Assembly: GCA_001602415.1 (NCBI GenBank)
Contig: CP012155.1
Location: 2,040,223 to 2,104,222 of the forward strand
Source: Bacteroidetes bacterium UKL13-3
GTDB taxonomy: Bacteria; Bacteroidota; Bacteroidia; UKL13-3
Length of the DNA stretch: 64,000 nucleotides
Reading direction: 5' to 3'
Part shown: one piece after another, positions 26,190 through 34,235 of the stretch
Numbering within the stretch: the first letter of the stretch is position 1
Layout: the number at the start of each line of letters is the position of its first letter
The notes under the pieces: generated by a model
Seen by the model: the letters and a program-made list of their open reading frames with translations, nothing else
What the model was told of the DNA's origin: nothing
The model's database searches: none
Made by a program: the position numbers and the translations under genes

Positions 26190-26296
26190 TCCTCAATATA
26201 GCATAGGGTTTAAATTCGTCATCAAGTTTGAACACGCCCCCAATATAGCATAGGGTTTAAACCCTATGCTATATTGGGGGCTATGCTATATTGAAG
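26190..26296. repeat. 46-bp perfect palindrome with flanking partial copies
   Basis: Bases 26236-26281 are a perfect palindrome centred in GGGTTTAAACCC. Its left 21-mer (26241-26261, CAATATAGCATAGGG plus TTTAAA) is repeated directly at 26194-26214. A third, inverted half-copy (CTATGCTATATTGAAG) follows at 26281-26296. The unit therefore occurs four times, twice in each orientation, within 107 bases. As RNA or single-stranded DNA it would form a very long hairpin. It separates the Mla-like ABC genes from the cytochrome cluster, both on the minus strand. Confidence 0.9.
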
Positions 26297-26317
26297 ATAT
26301 AATGAATGAATGAACAA

Positions 26318-27046
26318 TTAAAATTCAGATGCTTTCATAAAACCAAGCAATTCGGCATTGCCCGAAGAGCGTATTTCATCTTTACGTCCCTCCCACCATT
26401 TTTCGCCCTTGTGAATAAATACAATATTATCACCCATTTCAAACAAACTTTTCATATCGTGAGTGTTGATGATGGTTGTGATATCATACTCCAACGTAAT
26501 TTCTTTAATCAGCTCATCAATTAACCTCGAAGTTATTGGATCGAGACCCGAGTTGGGTTCATCACAAAAAAGATATTTAGGGTTTAAGGCCATAGCACGG
26601 GCAATCCCCACACGTTTTTTCATACCGCCACTGATGGATGATGGGAAGAGTTTATTGACGTTTTCAAGGTTAACACGTTTTAAACAAAAATTCACTCGTT
26701 CAATAACCTCTGCCTGACTCATTTTAGTGAACATGCGCAATGGAAATGCAATATTATCCTCAACATTAAGCGAGTCGAACAACGCTGTTCCTTGGAATAA
26801 CATTCCTATTTCTTGACGGATTTCCTTTTTTTGATTGTAATCCATAGCCACAAAATCGCGCTCACCGTAACTTATTTCACCATTATCAACCTCAATTAAG
26901 CCTACCATACACTTCATCATCACACTTTTTCCACTACCACTAGCACCAATCACAAAATTGCATTGCCCTTTATTAAAATGAGCGGAAACATTTTTTAAAA
27001 CATGCTTCTCGCCAAATGATTTATTGATATTCTGAATGGTAATCAT
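26318..27046 (-). CDS. ABC transporter ATPase of the Mla type
   Basis: This 242-residue ATPase has Walker A GASGSGKS, Q-loop MLFQGTALFDSLNVEDNIAF, signature SISGGMKKRVGIARAMALNP, Walker B YLFCDEPNSGLDP and H-loop TTIINTHDM. DEPNSGLDP and FPLRMFTKMS match the MlaF subgroup. It works with the permease directly downstream in the same reverse transcript order (gap of one base), in retrograde or anterograde phospholipid movement between the membranes. The MCE-domain substrate-binding partner is not seen within the window on either side. The stop lies 22 bases after the palindrome region, so the hairpin may end this transcript. Confidence 0.88.
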   Translation of the reverse strand: MITIQNINKSFGEKHVLKNVSAHFNKGQCNFVIGASGSGKSVMMKCMVGLIEVDNGEISYGERDFVAMDYNQKKEIRQEIGMLFQGTALFDSLNVEDNIAFPLRMFTKMSQAEVIERVNFCLKRVNLENVNKLFPSSISGGMKKRVGIARAMALNPKYLFCDEPNSGLDPITSRLIDELIKEITLEYDITTIINTHDMKSLFEMGDNIVFIHKGEKWWEGRKDEIRSSGNAELLGFMKASEF

Positions 27047-27047
27047 G

Positions 27048-27791
27048 TTAGCGTTGCAATAAAACTGACGAAATTAAATAATCGAAAAAGATGATACCTA
27101 GGCAACTAAACACCACGGCTTTTGTACTCGATTGACCAACCTCTAACGCGCCACCTTCGGTTTTGTAACCATGAAAAGAGGAAATACTGGTGATTATAAA
27201 GGCGAAGGTTAACGACTTAATCATGGCAAACATTACCGAGAACGGTATAAAATCGGAACGTAATCCTTTCACAAAATATTCAATACTGATGATTCCCGAC
27301 ATCTCACCGGAAATAGCGCCACCAATAAGCGATAAACCCATTGCATAAACTACTAACAAAGGAATGGTTATAATACCTGCTGTAATTTTGGGTAAAACCA
27401 AATAGTTACGCGAATTAACGCCCATAATTTCCAAAGCATCAACTTGCTCTGTCACTTTCATGGTTCCAATTTCGGAAGCAATGGAAGAGCCCACCTTACC
27501 GGCCAAAACCAAACAGGTTACCGTTGGCGAAAACTCCAAAATATTAGAATCGCGCACAATTCTGCCAATTATATAATCGGGCACTAGGCCCGATACCAAT
27601 TGATAACCAATATGCACCGTTGACACCGCTCCCGTAAAAACCGATATCAGAGAAACAATGCCGAATGAGCCCACACCAATTGAGTTCATTTGTACAAATG
27701 TTTGCTTTATAAATACACTAAATTTTTCGGGACGTGAAAAAAGACTGATTAAAAAAAGGATATATTGTCCTATAAATTCAAAAAACTTCAT
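27048..27791 (-). CDS. ABC transporter permease of the MlaE type
   Basis: This 247-residue permease has the MlaE/Tgd1 motifs SVFTGAVSTVHIGYQ, LVLAGKVGSSIASEIGTMKV, TEQVDALEIMGVNSRNYLVL and SIEYFVKGLRSDFIPFSVMF, with five or so membrane helices. The glutamate after the second motif is the conserved family residue. It directly precedes the ATPase gene with one base between them, so both belong to one operon. The pair should move phospholipids across the inner membrane side of the Mla pathway. MlaB, C and D are absent nearby. Confidence 0.9.
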   Translation of the reverse strand: MKFFEFIGQYILFLISLFSRPEKFSVFIKQTFVQMNSIGVGSFGIVSLISVFTGAVSTVHIGYQLVSGLVPDYIIGRIVRDSNILEFSPTVTCLVLAGKVGSSIASEIGTMKVTEQVDALEIMGVNSRNYLVLPKITAGIITIPLLVVYAMGLSLIGGAISGEMSGIISIEYFVKGLRSDFIPFSVMFAMIKSLTFAFIITSISSFHGYKTEGGALEVGQSSTKAVVFSCLGIIFFDYLISSVLLQR

Positions 27792-27869
27792 AATATGTTA
27801 AAACCTTTTGCGAAAATGCATGTAAATATATTAATACGTACAAGTATTTTTGACTTTCATTAAAAAAAT

Positions 27870-28574
27870 ATGAATTCACACCAAAAAGTAATTGTTGTTT
27901 CGGGTTGCACTAAAGGAATTGGCAGAGCTATATGCAATCATTTTGCAGCAAATGGTTTTAGTATTGTTGGTTATGCGCGCAGCAATGCAGATGTGAGCGA
28001 GATGCAAAATGCACTCCAAAAACAATATCCAAAACAACAGTTTTACCTCACAGCAACTGATGCGTCAAACAAAAAAGAAGTATTGGCTTTTGCAACATTT
28101 GTTCAATCAAAATTTTTGCATGTTGATGTATTGGTAAACAATGCAGGTGTATTTTTGCCAGGTAGCATATTGGAAGAAAAAGACGGAACGCTTGAAACCC
28201 TTATCGAAACAAACGTGTATAGTGCTTATTATTTAACCAAAGCCTTACACAAAAATATTAAACGTAATATTTTCAATATATGTTCTATAGCAAGTTTGCA
28301 AGCTTATCCGGCAGGTGCTTCATACACCATTTCAAAATTTGCTTTACTGGGGTTTAGCAAACAACTAAGGGAAGAATTAATGCACTCAAATATAAAAGTA
28401 ACCTCGGTAATGCCAGGCGCGGTGCTTACCAACTCATGGAGTGGAACCGATTTACCCGAAAGCCGATTTATCCAATCAGTTGATATTGGCAAAATGATTT
28501 ACTCGGTTTATGAACTAAGTGAAGGTGCAGTTGTTGAAGAATTATTAATTAGGCCACAACTAGGAGACATATAA
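27870..28574 (+). CDS. short-chain dehydrogenase/reductase (SDR)
   Basis: This 234-residue NAD(P)-dependent oxidoreductase has the coenzyme loop VVSGCTKGIGRAI, the NNAG motif LVNNAGVFLPG, and the active-site Ser, Tyr and Lys of SIASLQAYPAGASYTISKFA. Substrate is unknown; the size and the missing C-terminal extension fit the classical SDRs of general metabolism. It stands alone between the Mla-like genes and ispG, on the forward strand. A second SDR of the same class lies at 41179-41877. The two are similar in layout but not obviously recent duplicates. Confidence 0.88.
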   Translation: MNSHQKVIVVSGCTKGIGRAICNHFAANGFSIVGYARSNADVSEMQNALQKQYPKQQFYLTATDASNKKEVLAFATFVQSKFLHVDVLVNNAGVFLPGSILEEKDGTLETLIETNVYSAYYLTKALHKNIKRNIFNICSIASLQAYPAGASYTISKFALLGFSKQLREELMHSNIKVTSVMPGAVLTNSWSGTDLPESRFIQSVDIGKMIYSVYELSEGAVVEELLIRPQLGDI

Positions 28575-28636
28575 TTGAAATACTCAATTTCGAATTTTGA
28601 AAAAATGTTTAATTACCACCAATTAAAAGATGGTGA

Positions 28637-30595
28637 ATGACCCATCAACAAAAAAAAATGACATCATACATCAATAGCTTTACACAATACAACCGAAGGA
28701 AAACTTCTACCGTAAAAATTGGCGACCTATATATGGGAAGTGACTATCCTATTCGCATACAATCCATGACCACAACCGATACAATGGATACCGAAAAATC
28801 CGTTGCACAAATTATGCGTATGGTTGATGCCGGATGTGAGTTGGTGCGCTTAACAGCTCCGAGTATAAAGGAAGCTGAAAATTTAGCCAATATCAAGGCC
28901 GAGCTCAATAAAAAAGGTGTGTATGTTCCGCTTGTTGCTGATATTCATTTTACACCCAACGCAGCTGAAATTGCAGCAAGAATTGTTGAAAAAGTTCGTG
29001 TAAATCCGGGTAACTATGTTGATAAGAAAAAGTTTGAACTGATAGAATATACGGATGCAGATTATGCTGAAGAATTGGATCGCATCCGAACCAAATTCAG
29101 TCCACTTGTAACTATTTGCAAGGAATACGGAACCGCCATGCGCATTGGCACAAATCACGGTTCGTTAAGTGATAGAATTATGAGCCGATATGGCGATACC
29201 GCACACGGAATGGTTGAAAGTGCCATGGAGTTTTTGCGCATTTGCGAAGATGAAAACTACCATAATATTGTGCTATCTATGAAATCGAGCAATCCGCAGG
29301 TAATGGTTGAAGCATACCGCTTGCTAGTAAAAACGATGAACGAAAGTAACATGCATTACCCTCTTCATTTGGGAGTAACAGAAGCAGGAGATGGTGATGA
29401 TGGTCGTATTAAATCCGCTCTAGGTATTGGCAGCCTGCTAGAGGATGGAATTGGCGACACTATTCGTGTTTCACTCACTGAAGATCCCGAATATGAAGTA
29501 CCTGTTGCGCAAAAATTAGTGGCTCGTTATACACAGAGAGCTGCTCATAACCCAATTTCTTTGGGCTTAACTACCGAAAGTGCAACCCAAACTTGGAATC
29601 CATTTGAGTATACCAAACGTACAACTACAGAAGTTTCGGTGCTTGGCGGACAGAACGTTCCGCGCATTATTGCTGATTTTTCGGCAACTCCGAATCTTAA
29701 TCCTGAAGATTTAAAATCTGTTGGACATACTTATGATCCTAAATTAGACAAATGGCATATGAATGATATGGGATGCGATTTTATTTACCGTGGTGAGCAT
29801 CCAACAATGTTTATGTTGCCCAATGGTGTAAAAGGTTTGTATCACATAAACACCTGGAATACATTAAGCGATAAACTCAATAATTTCCCTGTATTTACCT
29901 TAGAAGAATATTTTGCGAGCGTTTCTACTTCTCAAACCCTTAATTTTATTCATGCTTATACACATGAACTGAGTGATGATATGGTTAAGAAGCTAGCCTC
30001 ACAAACACATATTGCTATTATGTTGGCATCAGCAAACGAACATGCTGTTGCTGATATAAGGAATGCTTTTGTGCGCATGAAACAGCAAAAATTTAACCAT
30101 CCGGTTATTATCAGACGAAACTATACAACTGCTGATGAAGAGCAATTCATGTTATTTGCCTCAACTGATACCGGGAGTTTGTTTACAGATGGTTTTGGTG
30201 ATGGTATATTATTGAGTGCACACAACATTGCACAATCACGCATAAACCAAATTGGGTTTGGAATTTTACAAGCTGCCCGAGCACGTATAACCAAAACAGA
30301 ATACATTAGCTGTCCAAGCTGCGGACGAACCCTTTTTGATTTACAGGAAACTACTGCACTCATTCGAAAACATACCGACCACTTAAAAGGCGTTAAAATT
30401 GCCATTATGGGGTGTATTGTAAACGGACCGGGAGAAATGGCTGATGCCGATTATGGCTACGTAGGATCAGGGCCCGGTAAAATAACCCTGTATAAAGGGA
30501 AAGAAGTGGTAAAAAAAGGTGTAAACAAAGAAACTGCCGTGCAAGAACTTATAGGTATCATAAAAGAAGATGGAAGTTGGGTGGACCCCTCTTAA
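28637..30595 (+). CDS. ispG: 4-hydroxy-3-methylbut-2-enyl diphosphate synthase, long form
   Basis: IspG (GcpE) reduces MEcPP to HMBPP in the MEP route to isoprenoids, using a [4Fe-4S] cluster. This protein has 652 residues instead of about 370 because of a large insertion between the TIM-barrel and the reductase domain, a form shared by Bacteroidota, Chlamydiae and plants. The N-terminus has the MEP-binding start MGSDYPIRIQSMTTTDTMDT, and the C-terminal cluster cysteines are in SCPSCGRTLFDL and GCIVNGPGEMADADYG. Start may be ATG at 28637 or 28658. It feeds the polyprenyl synthase in this window and so the lipid carrier recycled by uppP. It stands alone as a transcription unit. Confidence 0.95.
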   Translation: MTHQQKKMTSYINSFTQYNRRKTSTVKIGDLYMGSDYPIRIQSMTTTDTMDTEKSVAQIMRMVDAGCELVRLTAPSIKEAENLANIKAELNKKGVYVPLVADIHFTPNAAEIAARIVEKVRVNPGNYVDKKKFELIEYTDADYAEELDRIRTKFSPLVTICKEYGTAMRIGTNHGSLSDRIMSRYGDTAHGMVESAMEFLRICEDENYHNIVLSMKSSNPQVMVEAYRLLVKTMNESNMHYPLHLGVTEAGDGDDGRIKSALGIGSLLEDGIGDTIRVSLTEDPEYEVPVAQKLVARYTQRAAHNPISLGLTTESATQTWNPFEYTKRTTTEVSVLGGQNVPRIIADFSATPNLNPEDLKSVGHTYDPKLDKWHMNDMGCDFIYRGEHPTMFMLPNGVKGLYHINTWNTLSDKLNNFPVFTLEEYFASVSTSQTLNFIHAYTHELSDDMVKKLASQTHIAIMLASANEHAVADIRNAFVRMKQQKFNHPVIIRRNYTTADEEQFMLFASTDTGSLFTDGFGDGILLSAHNIAQSRINQIGFGILQAARARITKTEYISCPSCGRTLFDLQETTALIRKHTDHLKGVKIAIMGCIVNGPGEMADADYGYVGSGPGKITLYKGKEVVKKGVNKETAVQELIGIIKEDGSWVDPS

Positions 30596-30651
30596 TACAA
30601 CCTTCAACACACAACGGGGGTGGGGGGGTAAGCAATGTTCGAAAAGTAGTA

Positions 30652-30682
30652 TTTAAAATATTGATTTTATATTATACATTTG
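30652..30682 (+). promoter_or_regulatory. promoter of the T9SS cargo gene
   Basis: TACATTTG at 30675-30682 matches the -7 box TAnnTTTG exactly and TTTA at 30652-30655 is a three-of-four match to the -33 box, with 19 bases between. It lies about 40 bases upstream of the ATG at 30720. A G-rich run (GGGGGTGGGGGGG) sits upstream at 30616-30628. Confidence 0.75.
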
Positions 30683-30719
30683 CGTATTACAACAATTAAC
30701 AAAACTTAAACAAATACAT

Positions 30720-32099
30720 ATGAAAAAGTTAATTTTTACTTCCTTAATGGTAGGTGCTGTTGGAGTATTTAGTGCATCTGCGCAAGCTCTTATTGATAAT
30801 AGTGCTGAAAAAACTTTTAAATCATCAAATGATGTGGTGATGCCAAGTGAAAAAAGTGCAACCAAATTAAGTAAAGCAGGTCAAATTGCTGATTGGTACT
30901 CCCCTCTTAATTGGGCAAGTTCTGCTGGTGCTCAACTGTTTTTAAAACCATACGTTAGAATTATAATGCCAGATTCATTACCAAAATATATTCTTGACGG
31001 AGATACAATAATCCGTGGTAATGCTTATGGTTTAGGTTTTGGTCAAATTATAGACCCTAAAGATGACAATATCGACCAAACAACCAATCCAGGTTTGAAG
31101 TTAACGAGATATACTGGGTACTCAGTAGATTCTATTGCACTAGCATATTTATATGTTAGAAACGTGGCTACTAAAAGTGATGGAAATGGTGGAACTGTTC
31201 CTGTTAAAGATACATTGATTTTTAGCTACTTCTCCGTTCCCAAAAACGGTATTATTAAAAGTACTCTAACCAATAATGGGGGTGTTGTTGCATATGTTCC
31301 ATGGAATAAAGCATCGCTGTCACCAACTGGTTTTATTGGTCAACAAAAAGTTGTTATTGATGAATTGGATAGTACCTCGGCTAGTAACGCTAACGGTGGA
31401 TTTGAAAATTCATGGAGGACTGCAGTTAAAGTTATTGCTGTAAATATACCAGGTGGATTTAAAGTGCCTGCTAATGGAGCAGTAGATAACCTAGTAGGAT
31501 TTACCGTTAAATTTAAACCTGGCCATAATTACGATTCAAATTCTGTAATTGTTTATCAAAGAGATCCTGTTGCATTCCCTTTGAATAAGCCACGTGTAAA
31601 TTATTTTGGATACCGCTATCTCAATAACGAAGGAACACCTGAACAACAAATAAAACAAACGAAGTTTTATACCAACTCATTAATATCAACTGTTTCAACT
31701 GGTTACCAAACATCCAATAGTAATGGTTGGGCAGGTTATGTGCCTGGTAATGCATATTTCAACAATTCATACTTACAAGCTGACTTTTTTGTTAACACGT
31801 TGAATGCTGGTTTAAAAGACATCAAAAATGATAATTTTGCCATGACAAGTGTTTACCCTAATCCTGCTAACGAAAACGGAACTGCAGTTATGGGCTTTAA
31901 CTTAAAATCATCGTCAACAGTTGCTGTTAATATCTACAATATTGCAGGTCAACAAGTAAAATCCGTAATCAATAAAACCTACGCAGCTGGTGAGCATGCA
32001 GTAGAGTTTGATTTAGCTGGTTTGAAAGCTGGTATCTACATGGTTAACATGACAGTTAACGGTGTGAGCCAAACTAAAAAATTAACCATCACTGAATAA
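30720..32099 (+). CDS. secreted protein with a type IX secretion C-terminal sorting domain
   Basis: The 459-residue protein has a signal peptide (MKKLIFTSLMVGAVGVFSASAQ) and a C-terminal type A sorting domain of about 80 residues: SVYPNPANENGTAVMG, VNIYNIAGQQVKSVIN, YAAGEHAVEFDLAGLKAGIY and a final QTKKLTITE. The middle is a beta-rich region of no family I recognise. Such proteins are exported through the Sec and type IX systems and then anchored to the surface or released; the domain is cut off during export. It has its own promoter and terminator, so it is a single-gene unit. Its function is unknown. Confidence 0.92.
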   Translation: MKKLIFTSLMVGAVGVFSASAQALIDNSAEKTFKSSNDVVMPSEKSATKLSKAGQIADWYSPLNWASSAGAQLFLKPYVRIIMPDSLPKYILDGDTIIRGNAYGLGFGQIIDPKDDNIDQTTNPGLKLTRYTGYSVDSIALAYLYVRNVATKSDGNGGTVPVKDTLIFSYFSVPKNGIIKSTLTNNGGVVAYVPWNKASLSPTGFIGQQKVVIDELDSTSASNANGGFENSWRTAVKVIAVNIPGGFKVPANGAVDNLVGFTVKFKPGHNYDSNSVIVYQRDPVAFPLNKPRVNYFGYRYLNNEGTPEQQIKQTKFYTNSLISTVSTGYQTSNSNGWAGYVPGNAYFNNSYLQADFFVNTLNAGLKDIKNDNFAMTSVYPNPANENGTAVMGFNLKSSSTVAVNIYNIAGQQVKSVINKTYAAGEHAVEFDLAGLKAGIYMVNMTVNGVSQTKKLTITE

Positions 32100-32120
32100 T
32101 TTATTATTTAGCTGATACAA

Positions 32121-32156
32121 AAAAAGCGAGCATCCAATTGGGTGCTCGCTTTTTTT
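32121..32156 (+). terminator. intrinsic terminator of the T9SS cargo gene
   Basis: GCGAGCATCC and GGGTGCTCGC form a ten-pair stem (one G-T) around AATT, with As before and a run of seven Ts after. It begins about 20 bases after the stop and could also serve the convergent operon. Confidence 0.92.
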
Positions 32157-32206
32157 ATGGTGTTAATATTGTTATCGAAAGGTTTTTTGTGCGATCAATT
32201 CATCTC

Positions 32207-32629
32207 TTATAGATTCTCAACTTCATCTGCCGTTATTTCCGTTTCTTCTTCGGAAACTTCTTCGTTGTTAACTTCATTCTTATCATCCAACCATTTGCGC
32301 AACCACTTTATCCCTAAATTGGCAATTGCATATTTTATGGTAGAGCCAATTACTCTGACATTAATGGGACTACCTTTTACGGTACCTTTAACCACTTCTG
32401 TAATTACAGGAAGTAAACCAGGCTGTAACAACCCTAAAGCCGTACTTAATACACTACTGTGTTTAAATGGATTAATCTGTTCCCAAATCATCCCTTTGTA
32501 GTTTTGTTTTAGATATACCCAACTTCCCTCCAATTGTTCCTGTTTGGCCGCGAGTTGTAATGTTAAACGTTCCCGCTCCAACCGTAAGTCGGCAAGGTTG
32601 TTAATTTGTCTACTTCCCATCTGATTCAT
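32207..32629 (-). CDS. conserved hypothetical protein of the YtxH/holin-like operon
   Basis: I do not recognise a named family in this 140-residue protein. It has a charged N-terminal helix with coiled-coil character (DLRLERERLTLQLAAKQEQL, residues 13-32), a central part with two weak hydrophobic stretches (ALGLLQPGLLPVITEVV, INVRVIGSTIKYAIANLGIK) and an acidic C-terminus (EEVSEEETEITADEVENL). It ends a three-gene reverse run after a YtxH-domain and a holin-like protein, and its start overlaps the end of the latter by 20 bases. In Bacteroidota such sets belong to general stress or envelope protection; that is inference. Confidence 0.65.
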   Translation of the reverse strand: MNQMGSRQINNLADLRLERERLTLQLAAKQEQLEGSWVYLKQNYKGMIWEQINPFKHSSVLSTALGLLQPGLLPVITEVVKGTVKGSPINVRVIGSTIKYAIANLGIKWLRKWLDDKNEVNNEEVSEEETEITADEVENL

Positions 32630-32981
32630 ACATTATATCGATAATTTGATTGGCCACAGGAGTTTGAATGACACTATTCTTAACCAACATCAAAATGATA
32701 ATAAGTAATACGTAAAAACCTGTTACGATGGCAAAACCTATCATCAAACTACCAAATATATTGGCAAAATAAAGTCCCATCACAATACTACCGAAAAGTA
32801 CAACCATAAAAGCCATCATAAAAACAATAACACCCGTTATTATCTTACTAAAAATGAGTGCTGTTTTTTCAGTAAAATCTGCTTTAAGCAAATCCAAACG
32901 TAACTGCGTATAATCAATGAGTTGCTGCTTTATTTTATCTACAAACACTTCTGTTTGTTTTTCATCCTCTTGTTTATCCAT
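32610..32981 (-). CDS. phage-holin-family (holin superfamily III-like) membrane protein
   Basis: The 123-residue protein has a short amphipathic start (IKQQLIDYTQLRLDLLKADF) and two transmembrane helices (IITGVIVFMMAFMVVLFGSI, MIGFAIVTGFYVLLIIILML). That design is the Holin-X or YqjE type domain, a cellular family despite the name. It is found in stress operons with YqjD/YtxH-like proteins. Its start overlaps the end of the YtxH gene by eight bases, so the two are translationally coupled. The function is not known for certain. Confidence 0.75.
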   Translation of the reverse strand: MDKQEDEKQTEVFVDKIKQQLIDYTQLRLDLLKADFTEKTALIFSKIITGVIVFMMAFMVVLFGSIVMGLYFANIFGSLMIGFAIVTGFYVLLIIILMLVKNSVIQTPVANQIIDIMYESDGK

Positions 32982-33177
32982 TTTTATTTGTTTTTTTATT
33001 TTGCAACGAGCTTACCATTTTGTTGATTTCATCGCCAATATCATCAACCTTATTTTTTGCTTTTGCAACCAACTGTTTACCTTCTTTGGATGTAAACAGC
33101 CAAGTTATTGCAGCACCTATAATGGCGCCTAATACAAAACTGAATCCTGTTTTATTTTTCATTTCAAAGAGTTTCAT
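32974..33177 (-). CDS. YtxH domain-containing small membrane protein
   Basis: The 67-residue protein has a helix GFSFVLGAIIGAAITWLF with glycine-rich packing, then TSKEGKQLVAKAKNKVDDIG, which is the YtxH (gas vesicle/general stress) motif: a single transmembrane helix followed by S-K-E-G-K and a basic amphipathic helix. It is the first gene of the three-gene operon. The true start may be MKNKTG, five codons in. Promoters for it and the divergent AI-2E-type gene must share the 50-base spacer. Confidence 0.85.
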   Translation of the reverse strand: MKLFEMKNKTGFSFVLGAIIGAAITWLFTSKEGKQLVAKAKNKVDDIGDEINKMVSSLQNKKTNKNG

Positions 33178-33227
33178 CGAATATACGCATAAAGAAGCGT
33201 ACTTTTATGGCTTAGCATTATTCACAA

Positions 33228-34235
33228 ATGGAAATCGATAAAGTACTTATCAAAAGATGGATGGCATTTATTGCCTTAAACTTGTTTGGTGTTTTTTTAA
33301 TTTACCAATTGCGCGATTTTATAGCTCCTTTTCTGGGGGCTGTAATTTTTTACGTATTGTTTTCAGATATGATGGATAACCTGACAGCCAAGCGTAAGTG
33401 GAAGGATTCAAGGGCAGCCTTACTCATCATTTTACTCTCCTTTATTATTATTCTAATTCCAATTTTGGTGCTGTGCTATTTGTTATATGCCAAAATTTCG
33501 CAGGTAATAAATGATCCAACATCAATGGTAAATGTGTTGCACATGTTTGGTGAAAATATTAAGTCGATTACCGGTGTAGAGGTATTTAGTCCTAAAAACC
33601 TTGAAGGCATTAAAGCAAGTGCAGGTAACCTTATTCCTTCCTTTTTGAACCAATTGTTGTGGACATTGGGCAATATTGGGATTATGTATTTTATCCTATT
33701 CTATCTGTTAATGCAACGCGAAAAGGTTACACTTGAAGTAAACAATTACCTTCCGTTTGATACAACTAACATTAAAATATTAGCTACCGAACTTAAATCA
33801 ATGACGTTGTCGAACGTTATTGGCGTGCCAGCCATTGCCACCATACAAGGAACTGCAGCAGGATTGGGTTACTGGATATTTGGATTGAGTGAACCTGTAT
33901 TTTGGGGAGTGATTACTGCCTTTGTTTCCTTGCTGCCACTTATGGGATCTACTCTGGTTTGGGTACCTGCAGGATTGTTTTTATTGGCATTGGGACAAAC
34001 CTGGCAAGGAGTAGGATTGTTATTATATGGCACATTAGTAATTATTAATATTGATAATGTTACCCGTTTTGCAATCCAAAAAAGATTTGCCGATGTACAT
34101 CCGCTCATTACTGTTTTTGGGGTAATTATCGGTTTGGATTTGTTTGGCTTGCCCGGAATTATTTTTGGCCCGTTAATGTTTTCGTACTTCGTTATTTTTA
34201 TTAAGATGTACCGCAAAGTGTATAAAGTTGGCTAA
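33228..34235 (+). CDS. AI-2E family transporter (PerM/UPF0118 membrane protein)
   Basis: The 335-residue protein has about eight transmembrane helices and the family motifs LRDFIAPFLGAVIFYVLFSD near the start, and FVSLLPLMGSTLVWVPAGLF and GLDLFGLPGIIFGPLMFSYF towards the end. The AI-2E exporter family covers many membrane proteins whose real substrates include ions or small metabolites. No autoinducer synthesis gene lies here, so I do not assign one. It is divergent from the YtxH operon, and its last four bases overlap the convergent polyprenyl synthase gene. Confidence 0.9.
   Translation: MEIDKVLIKRWMAFIALNLFGVFLIYQLRDFIAPFLGAVIFYVLFSDMMDNLTAKRKWKDSRAALLIILLSFIIILIPILVLCYLLYAKISQVINDPTSMVNVLHMFGENIKSITGVEVFSPKNLEGIKASAGNLIPSFLNQLLWTLGNIGIMYFILFYLLMQREKVTLEVNNYLPFDTTNIKILATELKSMTLSNVIGVPAIATIQGTAAGLGYWIFGLSEPVFWGVITAFVSLLPLMGSTLVWVPAGLFLLALGQTWQGVGLLLYGTLVIINIDNVTRFAIQKRFADVHPLITVFGVIIGLDLFGLPGIIFGPLMFSYFVIFIKMYRKVYKVG

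Noticed and set aside
33228-34235. Autoinducer-2 export by the AI-2E family protein
   Set aside because: The family name is historical; no luxS or sensing gene is in the window.
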